In this document: positions 48,201 to 63,200 of the stretch, in pieces | Position numbering within the stretch: the stretch's first letter is position 1 | How the letters are laid out: each line of letters begins with the position of its first letter | Source: Tubiluchus corallicola | Taxonomy: Eukaryota > Priapulida > Priapulimorpha > Priapulimorphida > Tubiluchidae | NCBI GenBank assembly: GCA_030141605.1 | Contig: JAQGDQ010000021.1 | Span: 432,001 to 496,000, forward strand | Reading direction: 5' to 3' | Length of the DNA: 64,000 nt | Position numbers and translations under genes: made by a program | The notes under the pieces: model-generated | Seen by the model: the letters and a program-made list of their open reading frames with translations, nothing else | What the model was told of the DNA's origin: nothing | Databases searched by the model: none

Positions 48201-51200
48201 TTATAGTTATCATTGCAATTGGTCTTGCCACCTAGTTGCCAACTAACACAAGTCAAATCCTGTCTTAAAAACTTCACTGTTTAATTCCTTTATGACACTC
48301 AAAAAATACTTCCTTCAGTAGTTAAGCAACATTACACATAAGAAGTGCCTAGATGGATGAGATATTTTTAGAATTTTGTTTCAAGTTGTGCCCTGGCAAA
48401 GTGATAGAAACAGTGAGCCAAATAAAATCAATGAGTCCTTTCTTAGTATAGTTCTAAGAAATTTTGTGGAATAGTATCTAACATAAGGCAAAATTATCTT
48501 GTTAAGCATCACAGTTTTAAATCACTGAACACCATGTGTGCTTGATGTGTATGTAGACTACTAATTAATGCTGTGAACCGAGATAACGTTTGAAGATAGT
48601 GACTGTATATCCAATGAGAATACATGTAGAAGGTGAAAATTTTAATAAAATTGACATTTTAGAAGACGATATATTTTCAAATCTTCACTGCAACCCTTCC
48701 CCCCTCAATTAACTTGATGTTGGAAACTTCTATGAAAATCTCTGTGCTTGGTCCATCACCGGCATGCTAACTTTTTGTCCCTGGGACATTTGTAAGATTT
48801 TCCGCCTCTGGTTGTAACTTTTGTTTTTGTTGTGTATTTATGCAATAGTAAATCACTCAGTACGACCATAACTAATAGCTTAGTGTGACATTTCAGATTT
48901 CATGATTTAAGTCACACTGATTTAAAATGTATATTTAGCTTTTTGTTCCATTTTGGGGAAAGTTTCATTAGCTGAGCTTTATTGTGCACTGAATTGTCTT
49001 AAATGAATGTTGTGTGTAGCAATCTAAAATCACTATAACGTAAACTATTAGTCTCTTGCCTGCTAGTAATTGGTAACGTCCATTGTTAGCTTCTATATCT
49101 ATTGCATAAGTTGTTCACTCTCTATTATTTTAAATTTTTTTTAAATTTAAAATTAAATGGCAATGGATACCACTTTGTCATAATAAAATTTTCACAACAC
49201 CATCAATGGTTCAGTGATATAATGGCAACACATTAGTGACAAAAATATATTATTTTTGTTATTACATATTTTTTGCATAATATGACACTTTGTTTAATAT
49301 GTCGCTCAAATTGTTACTCTGCAGTTAAAGCAAACGTTTTCATTTAAACAGATTTGTTTCAAACAGCATTTTTTCATTTGAATTGTGTGAAAGTTAAACT
49401 CGTCTTTTTTCAGGACCTGAATAGTTCTAATATATATGATGCTGGAGTTGCGTTGACAGGCTTGTCATGCTTCCTTACACCAGATCTAGCTAGAGATCTA
49501 GCTAATGACATTATGACGTTGGTACGATTATTCAGTTTGATATGAAATTTATCTAATAAGCACTTCATTTTCTGTCATTGAAACAGTATACATTTAAAAA
49601 TTTTAAATGCCACATTTGAATTTTTGATTTTTTTGATAGTTTTATAATAACTCAACATCAATTCAAATTTGCCGTAGCCTTGCAAAAATGTGAGGTTTGA
49701 CATGAAAACTTGTTATTACTCACAATGTTCCTGTGTTATAGTTTACAGTCACCCAAAGCAGCATTTTAGGTTTTGGAGCAGTGAATCAAAAAAATTTGGG
49801 GGTTCCTCGGTGCCAATAAATTTTGAAACATGGGCGCGTTAGCTTTGTTATTTAATGATGTCAAGTCATCACCAGTAGATCTAGTTATGCAAAAAAAATC
49901 ATGTGAGAAGAGTTGTTCAAATGTATGTCATTTTATTGCACATAATATGCTTGTCGATCTTAGTAAGTTACTATCTAGTTTTACTGTTTTGGCTGCAATC
50001 TTAAATTGCGAAGTGGATAAGCTCCTTATATGATTCTAGGTCACTTGGTTAGTGGACATTAGGACAGTGGATAGATAGACACTGGACTTTTGGGTCGTAG
50101 GCCACTGTTCAAGTGTCCTTCGCTGCCCAAGTGACCATCATTGACTCATAGATCTAATCAAATTATCATTTTTGAATAATAACAGGTAATTTAGTGGTTA
50201 TTGGTTTCCTTCTTTTATTATAGTGAAAGCTTGAATGAAATTATTGTGTTTTTCAGATGGCATCCACAAGGCCATATATTAGGAAAAAAGCTGTGTTAAT
50301 GATGTACAAAGTATTCTTGAGGTATCCCGATGCACTGCGGCCAGCTTTTCCGAGGTTAAAGGAAAAGCTAGAAGATCCAGATCCAGGTTTGTGTTCCATT
50401 TTTGTTGTTCTCTAAACCGAAAAGTATGTGAGAGGTTATCACAGCTTTATTTTTAATTTTTTACAAGAAGCTTGTTAACAACAGATTTTCATATCTGTTC
50501 ATTTTAAAAAATTATGTTGTGTGTTAGTTCTTAGTTTGGAATTATTTTAAATGTGCAAAAATAGTCTTTTACCTCGAGTAATTTGTAAGAATTGTTATTG
50601 CAAGTATTTGAAAAGTATAAAAATAATTAGCAAAAATTCTTAGTATGTTTTTGTTTATCTTAGTTTTCTTTTGAAATTTTCTCAGTGTAACTAGACTTAC
50701 TTGATTTGGTTTGCAGGTGTGCAATCAGCAGCTGTCAACGTTGTCTGTGAATTGGCAAGGCGAAATCCAAAAAATTATCTATCCCTTGCCCCAGTTTTCT
50801 TTAAATTGATGACTAGCTCTACCAATAACTGGATGCTTATCAAAATCATTAAGCTGGTAAGCACATCCTCTTAATTGGATTGTATTTGATGAGCGCAATG
50901 TTTGTTAGTCGTATGTTTGATATGTTTGTGAGCAGCTTGTTGCACTTCTAAGCGTTAATGTACAATTTTTTATTTTATTTTATTTTGTCAGTTTGGTGCA
51001 TTGACTCCGTTAGAGCCTCGCCTGGGAAAGAAGTTGATTGAGCCTCTAACTAATCTTATACACAGGTATTGGTTAGTTTAATTGCAGTTGTACATTAACT
51101 GTGTTTATTATTGCACAACATTTGTGATCATAAAATGTTGTTATTTGTATAGTGCTTGTTTAAATTGCTCACTTGGTTTTCTGAATTTTTTTTGGAAAAT

Positions 51201-54200
51201 TAACCAGTATATAAAGACATGTTATAATAACTATTTCAAATTCCAACATTAATATTTTATTAACATAAATGTAATATTTGGTCTGGTATTTATTGCCATT
51301 TGTAATGGTCATGAAAAGTTGTTCGCTATAATTAATTACAATTGCAGATTAAATGCTGAATATATTGATGCCGTTGTTCCAAAAACCTTGGTATTCGGGT
51401 GAGCAGAGACTAACAAATGAATTGACTATACCTTTATAAAATGATTGAGTTCTTATTTAATATGGTCTTATTTACTCTTGCTTTTCTAAGAATTTCTTTG
51501 AGGCTCTTTGCTATCTGCTATCCAAGGTTTTTGGGATTCATAAGGTGGTTTTGTTGCTATTGTTGTTGGCATAGGTATATTCAGGTTGGTGCGTTTGGTT
51601 TTCAGTGTTGCATGAGCATTTTATGAGGGTTTATGTTTGCATGTTCATTTTGTGTTCTAATATCTGCAGCATCTTTACTGGATGTGCTCTGTTTGTTTCA
51701 GTACATCAGCTATGTCACTGCTGTACGAGTGCATCAACACCGTGATTGCAGGTTAGTGATTCATCTATAACATGTCTTCAGTTTTTATCTGGTAACGTAA
51801 TTGGTACTTAAATTTAGCATTGTCGTGATGCATTCTTTTTTGTTTTGTATGATACAGTATTTAGCGTTTGTATGTAGGCCTACTAGTGAATTGCCCCATT
51901 TATAGCAGTCATTACGTGGACTGTCCGCGATCTGATTCAGTAGATGCAGGAATTTACAATTGATAGAGCTTTTGGTTTAAAAAAAACTTTGTTATTAATA
52001 AAATTTGTTTCGTATTTTGATGCTTTTCCGATGATATGACTGGCTTTTCCGATGATAATTTCTTGGTTTTGAGAAGGAGAAATCAGAAATTGTCAAAAGT
52101 CGATGGAGTACTCAAGTAAGCATGAAACCATCGTGCATGGAACAGCTTTTGTAAACAAAAAGATGTAGATTAGCAAAGCTAATTCCATTTAGATCTTATA
52201 TAACGCTTCAAGTGACTAGTAAAACTGCAAAGCAACGATAAAGCACGCACTGGGATTATTTTATGCAAATTATGTGCGCGTATCTATGTCAGCCAAGTTA
52301 TAAGTCATATGTATATGATCTTTTGAATCATCTGCAAGACAAAGCCTAAATTTTGAAGTTTTACAGCTGATAATTAATGTTAATTTGTTCCAGTATATTC
52401 ATATAGTCAAGTGCTGATACAATGTTTTCTGATTTTGCTTACAGTTCTTATTTCTGTATCTTCAGGAATGCCGAGCCACACTGCTAGCATACAGGTACTG
52501 TTCTTGTGTTTTCAACTTCACCGAATATATACGAGTAGCGGCAAGTCATTTGTTCTAATGTTTGCATGGGAATAGCGGTGCTCATGATGGTGGTGGTGGT
52601 ATTTGGGGTGGTGGCACTTTTGAATGGTGTTGCATATTTGATTTTGCCGGCAGTGCCTTCTTGGACATTGCTGCATAACCTTATGACTATGACCAGAATG
52701 TATTTCATTTTCTGCAGCACTGGTATTAAATAGAAAATGAATAGACTGTGTGCAACTGAAGTAGTGTCGTAGCCAGTATGACAGTATGAGCAAGTGTAGT
52801 TACTGTTGCTCACAGAGTATGGAGAAAAATGGATTAAATTCTTTAGGTGGTTAGAAACATTGTTGGATGGAAAATGACAGCATGTTTTAAGTATAAACAT
52901 ACAGCAGTCTTGATTATACGTAATCTGTTAATGTGACATACTAGCTAAAATACAAGGTGGTGCTCGGCTTAGTGGACTGACCGTTTATTGTTTTTCGTTC
53001 TGTGGTTTAGGTTTATCTGCATAAGATGCCTTTGCGTCTTTACAAGTTTGTGTAAGATTTGTGAAATGCTTGTGTATTATGGTATGATATGCATATAATA
53101 CTCATCAGTTAAACTACCCTAAGGCAAGCCTTAGAGTGGATTTATTAAGTACAGTATAATCTGCTTATAACGAACTTCGAAGAACAGTCAAAATTTGGTC
53201 GCCATAACTGAATCTCATAGCCCAGGTCCATTGTCTGAGTGTATGTGCTATATAGAAATGAAGCCTATAAAGCTGATATGATGTGAACGATGAAAAGAGC
53301 ACTTTTTTGAGACTGGCACAAATTTTTTAATGAGTGCCACTGTTCAGCAACTATTTTAACATAAAAGAGTAAACTTATAATGTTTAAACTCCATGATGTC
53401 TATTATTAAGGCATTGTATTGTGCAATACCTTCCTGCTTAAAACCGCCGCAGAGTTGCTTTGAAGTGTGACGTCTGCTGACAGTCAAGTGTATTTTGCGT
53501 AGGTGTTGTAATCATTTAAAGGCCCACACAAGACCCTGGATGTCTGCATGGGTGGAAAACACTGCTGGCTTTTATTTAAATATCTGTGCAGGCATGGTAT
53601 AATTATTGAGCATTTCAGCATAGACACACATCGCTTACTAACTAAATGTACACTCTGGCTAATCTACGTGCTATTTAATGCAAAATCACTCAGTATTTTT
53701 ATTAAACGTTGAACTTTGAAAATCACAGATGTATTTATTTTACAGAACATTTTATTTAAGAAAACTTGGTTATTGTACCTGCTTCACATTAAATTGCACC
53801 ACTTTATTCAAGGAGCTGTCAAGTTTACTCTCATCTGATAACTTCCTAACATGTTGACAAACTGCTTGTTTTTCTGTCTGAATCATTGTGCTTGCTTCAT
53901 TCTGATTGCAGTGTGTACAACGGCGCTTGTAGCTGTTGAGCTAACTCATTAGTACGTCTGCACGATTGTACCGTACTTGATATGCATAACATTATTTTAT
54001 AAATGCGATCAATAAATTAACACCATGTACAGTGCACCGTGATCTTTTTGCCCTTGGTGTATGTGCCCACTTACCATTGTTTTAGAAATTGCGCTCATTA
54101 TATGCAGGCAAATATAATCACAGGGCCGGAAAATTACCTCATAATAAGCAAGCTCACTAGAGCTCACCGTAAGCAAGGTTTAAATATATAAGATTTGGTG

Positions 54201-57200
54201 AGACTGTGAAATTTCCTCCATATATGTGGATTATACTATAGCTGGATTTGTCATCATACGGGGATTTTTTTGTCCGGAGAGTACTATAGTAACTGTTCCC
54301 GTTTTCCTAAGTTGTGTCTGAAGTCGGCATAAGTATGTTGGTATACATAATGGTGTTGTAAATGAATCCTGGAATTATCATTTCGTATTTTTACTTTTTA
54401 TTACTGCGTTTTTTCTAATTATAATTTGCATGAACAGAAAAATATTATGACTAGTTAACATGCAAATTTGCAAACTACTAATAATAACCAAGGTTGCATG
54501 ATGTTACTGACTTTGCGATATACCTTCCTCTTCGCCTGGTTCATAATATAATGCAATTTCCAATGCTACTGTATGAATACCTTGTAAGCCTAATTAAAGT
54601 CATCTTGCATATCAAAACTTATTGCTAAGTAATGTAATAGGACTGCTCTGTAAGTTATGTTTGACAAAAATTATACTAATAAAGCAGCGTAATAAAAAAT
54701 AGTAATTTTTTTCTGATTAATAAAGATCTGCACTGCCTCAAAACTGCCATTGCTCTGCATAATTCATGCCATATGTCATCTGACTTGTAATTGGCAGGAA
54801 GGTAGTAAGTATTTACCTATTTATTAAATTGCCTCTGTTGTGTGTACCTTGAAGCTTTTTTCTGTGGTCAACCAGTGAACACATGTGGCTGCCTTGATTT
54901 CTGAAGAGCACTTTTCCAAACTTTTTTCTTGAAAGTGAAATTGGTGGTTAGCAAACATGCAGAGTTGGCTTGTGTGACATAATTTAAACTGAAAAACAAA
55001 CGGTGTGATGTGGTAGTTACGTTACTGAGGATTTTGGAGGTAAAAAATGCTGAAGCAGACATGAATTAGAATCAAGTGATTGAAAGTTTTGTTTTTCAAA
55101 TGACTGCATACATCAGTAATTAAGTTAAGATTTTTCCTTGGACACAGTTCAACTGTTTGTCGCGGAACAAAATTTTTTTACTGTTTTATATATCATTTTG
55201 AACATCATATTACTAGAATTCATATTTTTCGTAATTACTTGTGGCATTCAAAATACATAATCATAATTTTGCACTTTTAACATTATATTACTTGCTGCCA
55301 CTGTGTTTTGTTCCTATATTTTTAATATTGCTGTTCACATTTACCTGTTACAGGTTGCTGTGTGTAGTACTTGAAATATCTACAGTTGTACACACCTCTG
55401 CCTTTCCAAATTTGTCACTATTTAGCAGATACTGTAGAAATGATTTTTTGCATAACCGTTGGTGTCGAATCATATATGTATAAAAATATCTTGGCAACTT
55501 ACCAATTGTTAAATCACAGTTGAGCATACATTGCAGGTGGCTCACTGTGTTGTGTTTTCTGTTTCAGTTATGTGTGCAAAAACTTCGAATACTTATTGAG
55601 GATTCCGATCAGAATTGTAAGTGCTAAACTTGTTTCATCCATTCTATCGAGGGAAATTAACTTTTCTTGTTTGTGTCTGTTTTTAGTAATAGATTTAGGA
55701 AAGGAATCGGTTCGCTAAATGAGCAATTTCTGGAATTTACACGCAATTTTTGAAACTGGTCCATTGAGGGTCACACTCGCAAAGCTAATTTGGTCTTAAT
55801 TGTAGATACCATTTTAAATTACTGGTAGAATAACATAAATATTATCTTTTCTGGGGTTTCTGGGATACACTTTACATTTTGTGGAGCAGAGTTTCTCTAA
55901 TATATCAGGTACTTAATCTCCCATTTCAATATAGCTGTTACAAACTTGCAAGATTCTGCATTATTGTCACTTTCTTATTCGTATTTATTTATCAGTACCT
56001 GATGAATGATTTTCTTGGTATTTTTTAAATCATAATTACATTGTTGAATAATATGCTTCAGATTATCTGGTTTGATATGAGAAAATGTAGCCTGGCCTGT
56101 AGTGGATCATTTTTGAATGCTAAAGTACTATAAATATGACTGTAAATCTGAGAACAATATGATGAATGTTTCTCCTGTATTTTTATGCTAACTGGATTTG
56201 TGTGACCTTATACATACGTTTTTGAACTTTGTGATGACTTGTAAAGTACGGACATAAATGCCAGTGCTACAACTGCTGATATGTCTAAAAACCATAAATT
56301 ATTTAAAGTCAATTAATCTCGGGTGTACCGGATACCGGTGGATACTGCTGGGATCTCTTTTGTAGACTGTATTGCTTTCTGTGCCTTTTAGTGAAGTACC
56401 TGGGTTTACTTGCTATGTCTAAGATTCTAAAAACACATCCCAAGTCCGTGCAAACACACAAGGATTTAATTCTGAGTTGCTTAGATGACAAGGATGAGAG
56501 CATCAGGCTTAGAGCTTTGGATCTACTCTATGGAATGGTAAGTTGCTTTTATGAATGTGTTTTGTTGTTTTTGCTGTATATCCTTGTTTTACTTCCTATT
56601 TAATTTAACTTAAAAGTGCTGAATGTCTGGGCCAAATGCACATTTCTGCGAGGTTAAGTGCTTTTCTGAATTTACTCTGTATGGATTTGTGCATTAAATT
56701 ACTTACAAATGCTTGTGAGGAGAAACAATTTATGTAAAATTGTATTGAATTAATATATAAAAATGAGCAGTTCTGATAATGTGTTATTTATAGCCTCAAA
56801 TTTTAATTTGTTACAGGATATGTTTAATAGTTTTTATTTTTGATTTGTTTTTGGGACAGGTGTCTAAGAAGAATTTAATGGAAATTGTTAAGAAGTTAAT
56901 GGTGCACATGGATCGTGCTGAAGGCACTACGTATCGAGATGAGTTACTATCAAAAATTATTGAAATTTGTCAACACAACAACTATCAACACATTACTAAT
57001 TTTGAATGGTGAGTATTATTTTCATAGAAGTAGAAGAATAAATCTTAATGTGGTTTGGGTTTGTGTAGTGTTTGGTTGGGCTGTTGCTTAGTTAGCTTAT
57101 TGCTTAGTTGCATTTATTTGCATTAAGATTTAATTTGGAATTGCATGCACATGTTTTGCTAATTATTGTCATAAAATACAACTGGGACTTAATAGCAAAC

Positions 57201-60200
57201 ATAATTATGAAAAGTTTGGCAGAGTTCTGCAGGTTATCTGTCATGCTGTCTTAACTTGTTGGATAAACTATGTTGAATAAGACAGAAATGCTTCATAACA
57301 TGAAATTGATTTCTTGCTTGGCTCAGTATCAAAACTAGAGTTTAATGATGCATAGAATCACTAATGTGCATACAAATTAAAGATACTGTGTTCGACAAAC
57401 GGGTGAAAAGATATTCTATTGTCGCTTAAGTTTCTCTGTTTCGATAATCGGTGGAATACCGCTAAAAGTGATTAAATTTTGCATCTTATATAATAAAGAT
57501 TAAATGTTAATGACTTTGGAAAAATGAAATAAGATGCAAAGCTGTGAACTGGGTTTCTTGAAAGTGAAATTGTAGGTATGCCAGACAGCATAAGCTCTGT
57601 TCTCTACTTGGATACTAAGAATTGTGAAATGTGAAGGAAGGTGTCGTCAAACAATGTAAACTTGTTATACTTGATAGCCCTAAATATATGTTGTTTATTA
57701 GTATTTGTAGTCGCAGTTTGAAAATTGATTTCAGATCGTTTTTAAATGGATAAGCAGTTAAATGAATTTTGCCAGAAAAAAACAATTTCCCGTCACTGGC
57801 TTTTGCCATTTTGTAGTAAGAGTATATTCTTGTTTTAGGTATGTGAGTGTGTTAGTGGAATTGACCCGTATCGAAGGTACACAACATGGGAAATTGATAG
57901 CCTCACAAATGCTTGATGTAGCCATTCGAGTGCAAGCTATCAGACATTTTGCTGTTTCTCAGATGGTAAGTGTCATTAGTACAAAAGGTCTCTTGATTCT
58001 GTTTTTGAAATGTTGTGTCAAAGTTAAATTCGAGTCTTTAGGCACACTGTGTTATTTTTCTAAAATGGTTGATGCTTTTAGATATGCTTTTTGTTTTTAT
58101 GCTAGATTTTCAAAAGCACCAATGATGAATAACGAAATATGTTCAATTTCATTTTATATTGTTTTATTTAGGCATTGTTACTGGAGAATGCACATCTTTT
58201 AGTAGGAAACTCTCAACGCAGTAGTATCTGTGAAGTCCTGTATGCAGCTGCTTGGACGTGTGGAGAATTTTCTGAGTAAATATTTTTACTTTATGTTTAT
58301 CAAAAAAAAAATGTCTTTCGCTTTTAACTCTTCAGTATTACCAAAATAAACCAAGAAAATGTTTGTATAGTTCTCGAAGTTTCTCCCAAGAACAGCCACA
58401 TGACAGTCATTAGTAATTTTTGCTTCAATTAGTTATATTACATGCTGTATGTGCTATATATGGTGCAGATATTTCACTAACACAAGTGCACAGTACATCT
58501 ATCAGACCGTCAATACCAACTCATTTCTTTCAGATTTATTGTCAATAGAATAGTCAAAGAGCTTTGAAGTTGTTAAAAGGCTGTTGTCGAAAATTGTGTA
58601 GCAAAGTTTTCTGATGGCTATAAAATAAAAGTTGTGTTTTTTCAGGTTTACAGTTCCACCTGTTATTAGAATACAGAAATTGCAGAAGGGAATAATTTTT
58701 TTAAGAAAATTGCAAAGAAATTATGATCAAGAATTTTAAAAGTTTTATGTTTAAGAATATAATTTGTAATGTAACTTATTGTGCTTAAATTGTCGATAAT
58801 TTGTTTTCAGGCATGTGTTAGACCCACCAGCAACCCTAAAGCATATGCTTCGGCCCAAGGTGACGAACCTTCCAGGTCACATTCAAGCTGTGTTCGTTCA
58901 AAACATTCTAAAACTTTACTCCACAATTCTAGTCAAGGCAGAAGTGGAAGGTGACAGGCAATTAATGAAAGATATAACTGAGATGTTATTAGAAAAGATG
59001 CCCGGTTTCTCACAAAGTTCTAATCTTGAAGTTCAAGAACGAGTAAGTTGATTTGTTGTGTGCAAACTTAGTAAAATGAGTCATATTTGCACTGCTCTTT
59101 TAAACTGTACTACATTTACTTTTTTTCTAATTAAGTGTTGTTCTCATGATCGACCTTACCAAGACAAAATCAAGATCAGCCTAAAGCTCATTATACTAAC
59201 TTTGTAATTTGGGAAAAAGAATGAGGCTAAGTTATTACCTAACTGCATGCTCAGTTTTCACGTTGGGGCAAGGTCTATAAAATTAGTTTTAAGACATTGA
59301 AACTTCTATGTTTATTTTAAGTCCTTTTTTATTCTATTGACATTTAAGTCAACTTTGTTTTAACTTGTAAATATTTATCCAAGAAATTTACCTGTGCCAT
59401 CTAAATTAATTGTATGTTTTTTGTAACTGTTATTGTAAAAAAAAATATGAAAAAAGTCAGTTGAACTAGGGACTTTGGGATGCAAAATTATCATCTCTTA
59501 AATTTATTTTGCTAGTTTTTTCCATAATTTTGTTTCAGAAATCTTATTAAATTCAGGTCTGTTTTCTCAAATGCCACTCTTGATGTCAAGATTATAATAA
59601 TCGAAGAAGATATTGAAAAACTGTATCAGGCTGTATCAGGTTTCTTCTGGAAAGCACTTATTAACTTTGATGATTTAACATCAAGTTTCTGTCATATTCT
59701 AGGCTTGTTCTGCCCTGCAGCTCTTGAAATACATTCTCAAGTTATTAGATAAGGAGGTAGCAGTTGCTGAAGAAGTGCAGGCGTTGTTTGCGGGAGAGTT
59801 AAACCCTGTTGCTGTAAAAGCTCAGAAAAAAGTACCAGTGCCTGCAGGGTAAGTATGTCTGCAAGACCACCTTGTGACCATATCATCCATTTTGCTTTAT
59901 AAAATTCTCTTGTAGGCATTGCAGTTCTTGTTCTGAACCTTCTTCCACCAAACATGTAAAGTAGCTTTTGTCTTTGAGTTCCGATTGACTGTAAAGTGAG
60001 TAAGTGACAGACTTTGAACTACTTTTGTGATTTTCAGTTTGGATTTAGATGCTTACATTAATGAACCACCATCGTCAAGCTCTGAGGAGGAAGAAGATCA
60101 TGGTGCAGGTATAAGCTAAGCTTTTTTATGTTATTCAGTAGTTTGTTTAGCAGACACTACATTGGTTTTCAGAAAAATATGTAAAAGTCTGAAAAGAAAT

Positions 60201-63200
60201 CAAAGATCAAAAATCAAGGTACTGTAAATGTTTGTAAGATGCTACTTATTTTTAGTATATCTGGTAAATTATTTATAAAATTTCCAAAAGTCAAACATTA
60301 TTTAAGTAGGGAAGTAATTCATTTAAAATTTGAAGCTATATACCTTGCAGTTACACTTCTCTTGTTCTTTTTTGCAGCAGAATTTTTGAGTAAGCCTAGT
60401 CACACAAAATTTTAAGTTGCTGGCATAAAGTTTTACCTGTAATTGTTTTTCTCAGGTGTATTTCTTAGTGAAGCAGACCGGAAAAAGATCGGAATAGACC
60501 TTCCGGAATATAAGAAGACATATGTTGAACCAACCGAGGAAGAACTGGAAAAGGTAGCATTTCTGCATCTAGTGTGCTGGTTTTTGTGTTGTATGTTGAT
60601 ACTGTTTTATCTTAGAGATTTGGCTGGATATCGAAGGCTTTTCTCAACCGCAAGTTTTTAAAAACAGACGTAAACATAGTCTTGCTCCTTTACATTCAAA
60701 CTGTAATTAACTTCTATGCCTCACCAACATTGATGTCTGATGTGGAGGACTGGTAATCTATTTAACAATTTTTGCCTGTTTCTCAACAGTGTACACACCA
60801 TATTTTATTTTGACATATTGTAGATGAGACAGACTAGAAAGTTGGAGCAGTTAGAAAACCCACACTACCTCAAAGGAGAAATGAAGCCTAGGCCATACCA
60901 TGAGCAAACGAATGATATCGGTGTGAACAATATACCCGTGTCAAAAATAGATTTGTCTGTTCCGCTTAGAATTGCAGGTAAGTTTTGGTTCCCTATAACA
61001 ATTTTTTTAATTCTACTGTAAAATTTTAAAATTCATATATTCATGCATTATAGTCTTAGGTCAAAAAGTGCCCTAGGTAAATAACTTCTGCTTATGCTTG
61101 TTTAGGCAGGCTAGTTTTTTTGCTGGAGTTACTTTTGTTCCCAAAATTGATCAGGACTCATAAATTTAAATGCCACACATGTGCAGAGAAAGATTGCTAG
61201 ATTCACCCAAATAGCGAGGTAACAGTGGGTGCCGTTTTGTAATAAATATTCTATGATCTGTAGTTAGGCAAACTATGAGCACCATGTTCTAGTACAAGGC
61301 TGCATTCGATTGTTAAATGAAACAGCCATTGAGTGACACACTTGCAAACCATTGATTGTTGTTGCAGGCCAGGAATCTCTCTGCATAGATCTCTCACTGA
61401 AATGTAGGTCGAAGTCCAAAATGTTGTGTTTTCTATGATGATAAACTCTTGTCTCATACCCTTATAAGAGCAGATGGCATTGTAGTGAAAAGCTAGTAAT
61501 TATGAGTGTTGAATGATGTCATATCTTTTTTTATCGTTTTCATGCACAGGTGTTCCTTCTTCTGATAAGTACTTAAAGCAGTCAAAGCAGCCATCGAAGA
61601 AAAAGAAGCGGCATAAACACGGTAAGAAGAGTAAGAAACACAAGGATGAATCAGATGAAACGAGTGAAGAAGATATACCTGTTCTTCACCAAGTAACATT
61701 GGAGGCTGAGGAAATGCCTGAGGTAAGATGCAGGACTTAATAAACTTGGTGACATTTTTCAGTCTTTTTTACGCTTGTCGTTTCAGAAATTTTAGGTCAT
61801 GTTCTGTGTTCCAGTTTGGTGGTAATGATACAGTTTGCATGTCTGTAAGATGAGTTCACTCGATAAATTTTGCAAAGCTTTCCATTGGAGTGTTTACAAC
61901 TGTAGGCATTACTAATATTCTAATGTTGTGTGCTTGTTGCTTTTGTTTTCAGTGTGTGGCTACTTGGAGCAATATTACAAACAACAGCTGCTAATGTAGG
62001 CTTATTACACACAGTCTGCTTGTCAGCTGGTTTTGTAGAGAAAATAAACCAATTTGCATTTGCCTATGTAAGCTTTCTCTGACATTTGTAAATGTTTTTT
62101 TTTTTGGCATAGTCTATTTTGACCTATTTTTGATCGCTTTGTACTTGGTTTTTTGCCTGCCTGTGAATGAGAGTTCATGCTTCATAATAAATTAAAGTGA
62201 AGTGTCAATTTCAGTTTTTTACTAGAGACTTACTTCATTTTCCTGTTTTCCAGGGTGCAAAATCTACAGATGAAGAGGTCCAAAATAATGAGAATGATCC
62301 CCATCGAGCTTTAGATATCAATTTAGACACGTAAGTATATTTTTAATGCAGTAGAATGATGAGTTCTGGAAACTCCCAGAAGCAATAATATAAGTGTGAC
62401 TTTATTGAACATTTATTAGGCACTGTACATTTACTGCAAAATGTGTGCTTTAGCATGTAAATAAGTTCTTCAAACAATTTTTTTTTTATTAAAGTCTTGC
62501 ATTAAATGGGTTAGGTTTTTTTGATAAAAATTTAATTGTGGTTAAACTGCTGCAGATTGTTGTTTAGTAATTATCTTCAGGCATCACCCCTTCTGTGAAC
62601 TTCACTTTTTTTCAAAAAGAATTAAGATGTAATGGAATTATAGAGTATTTCAGACTGTAGGAATATAACTTGGAATATTTCTATGAGGAAACTTTTTAGT
62701 GATTTCCAAACACAGTGCACAGTTACTTCCCCATATAAGTACTACATTTAGCCCCACAGTATGAATAATGACTAGATATATAAATTTTTACAGTGAGTGT
62801 ATGAATAGTGATAATTTATTAATTACGTTTTTTACACAACAAAAGAAAATTTCTGCAGTATCTTAGGTAATATTAAATTTATTTTTATAATGAACTGTGA
62901 ATGTTGAATCAGTGGTGAGAATTTAGCAAATGTATCTTTACTCATTGATATTTTAACAAATTTGCAAGCAAAAGAGATTTTTCTATTTTATGTGAACATC
63001 AGCTGTGTGATATTTTACGCTACATTACAACAACCTGAAATTGTCAGACAAGATGATTTTTATGCTGTAAATCTGCAACATAATTTATTCGCTCTGTATA
63101 AATATTTTATCTAACAAATCTGCCTAAGTCACTGTGTTGTTGTAATGTAAAATGTTATAGCATTGGGTTGATCGTACTGGTATTGATTTTCTTTAGGCCT

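Noticed and set aside
52484-52900. Minus-strand frames of 138 and 91 codons with a His-rich stretch
   Set aside because: The His run is simply the reverse of a GGT microsatellite in an intron, and no other feature supports coding.
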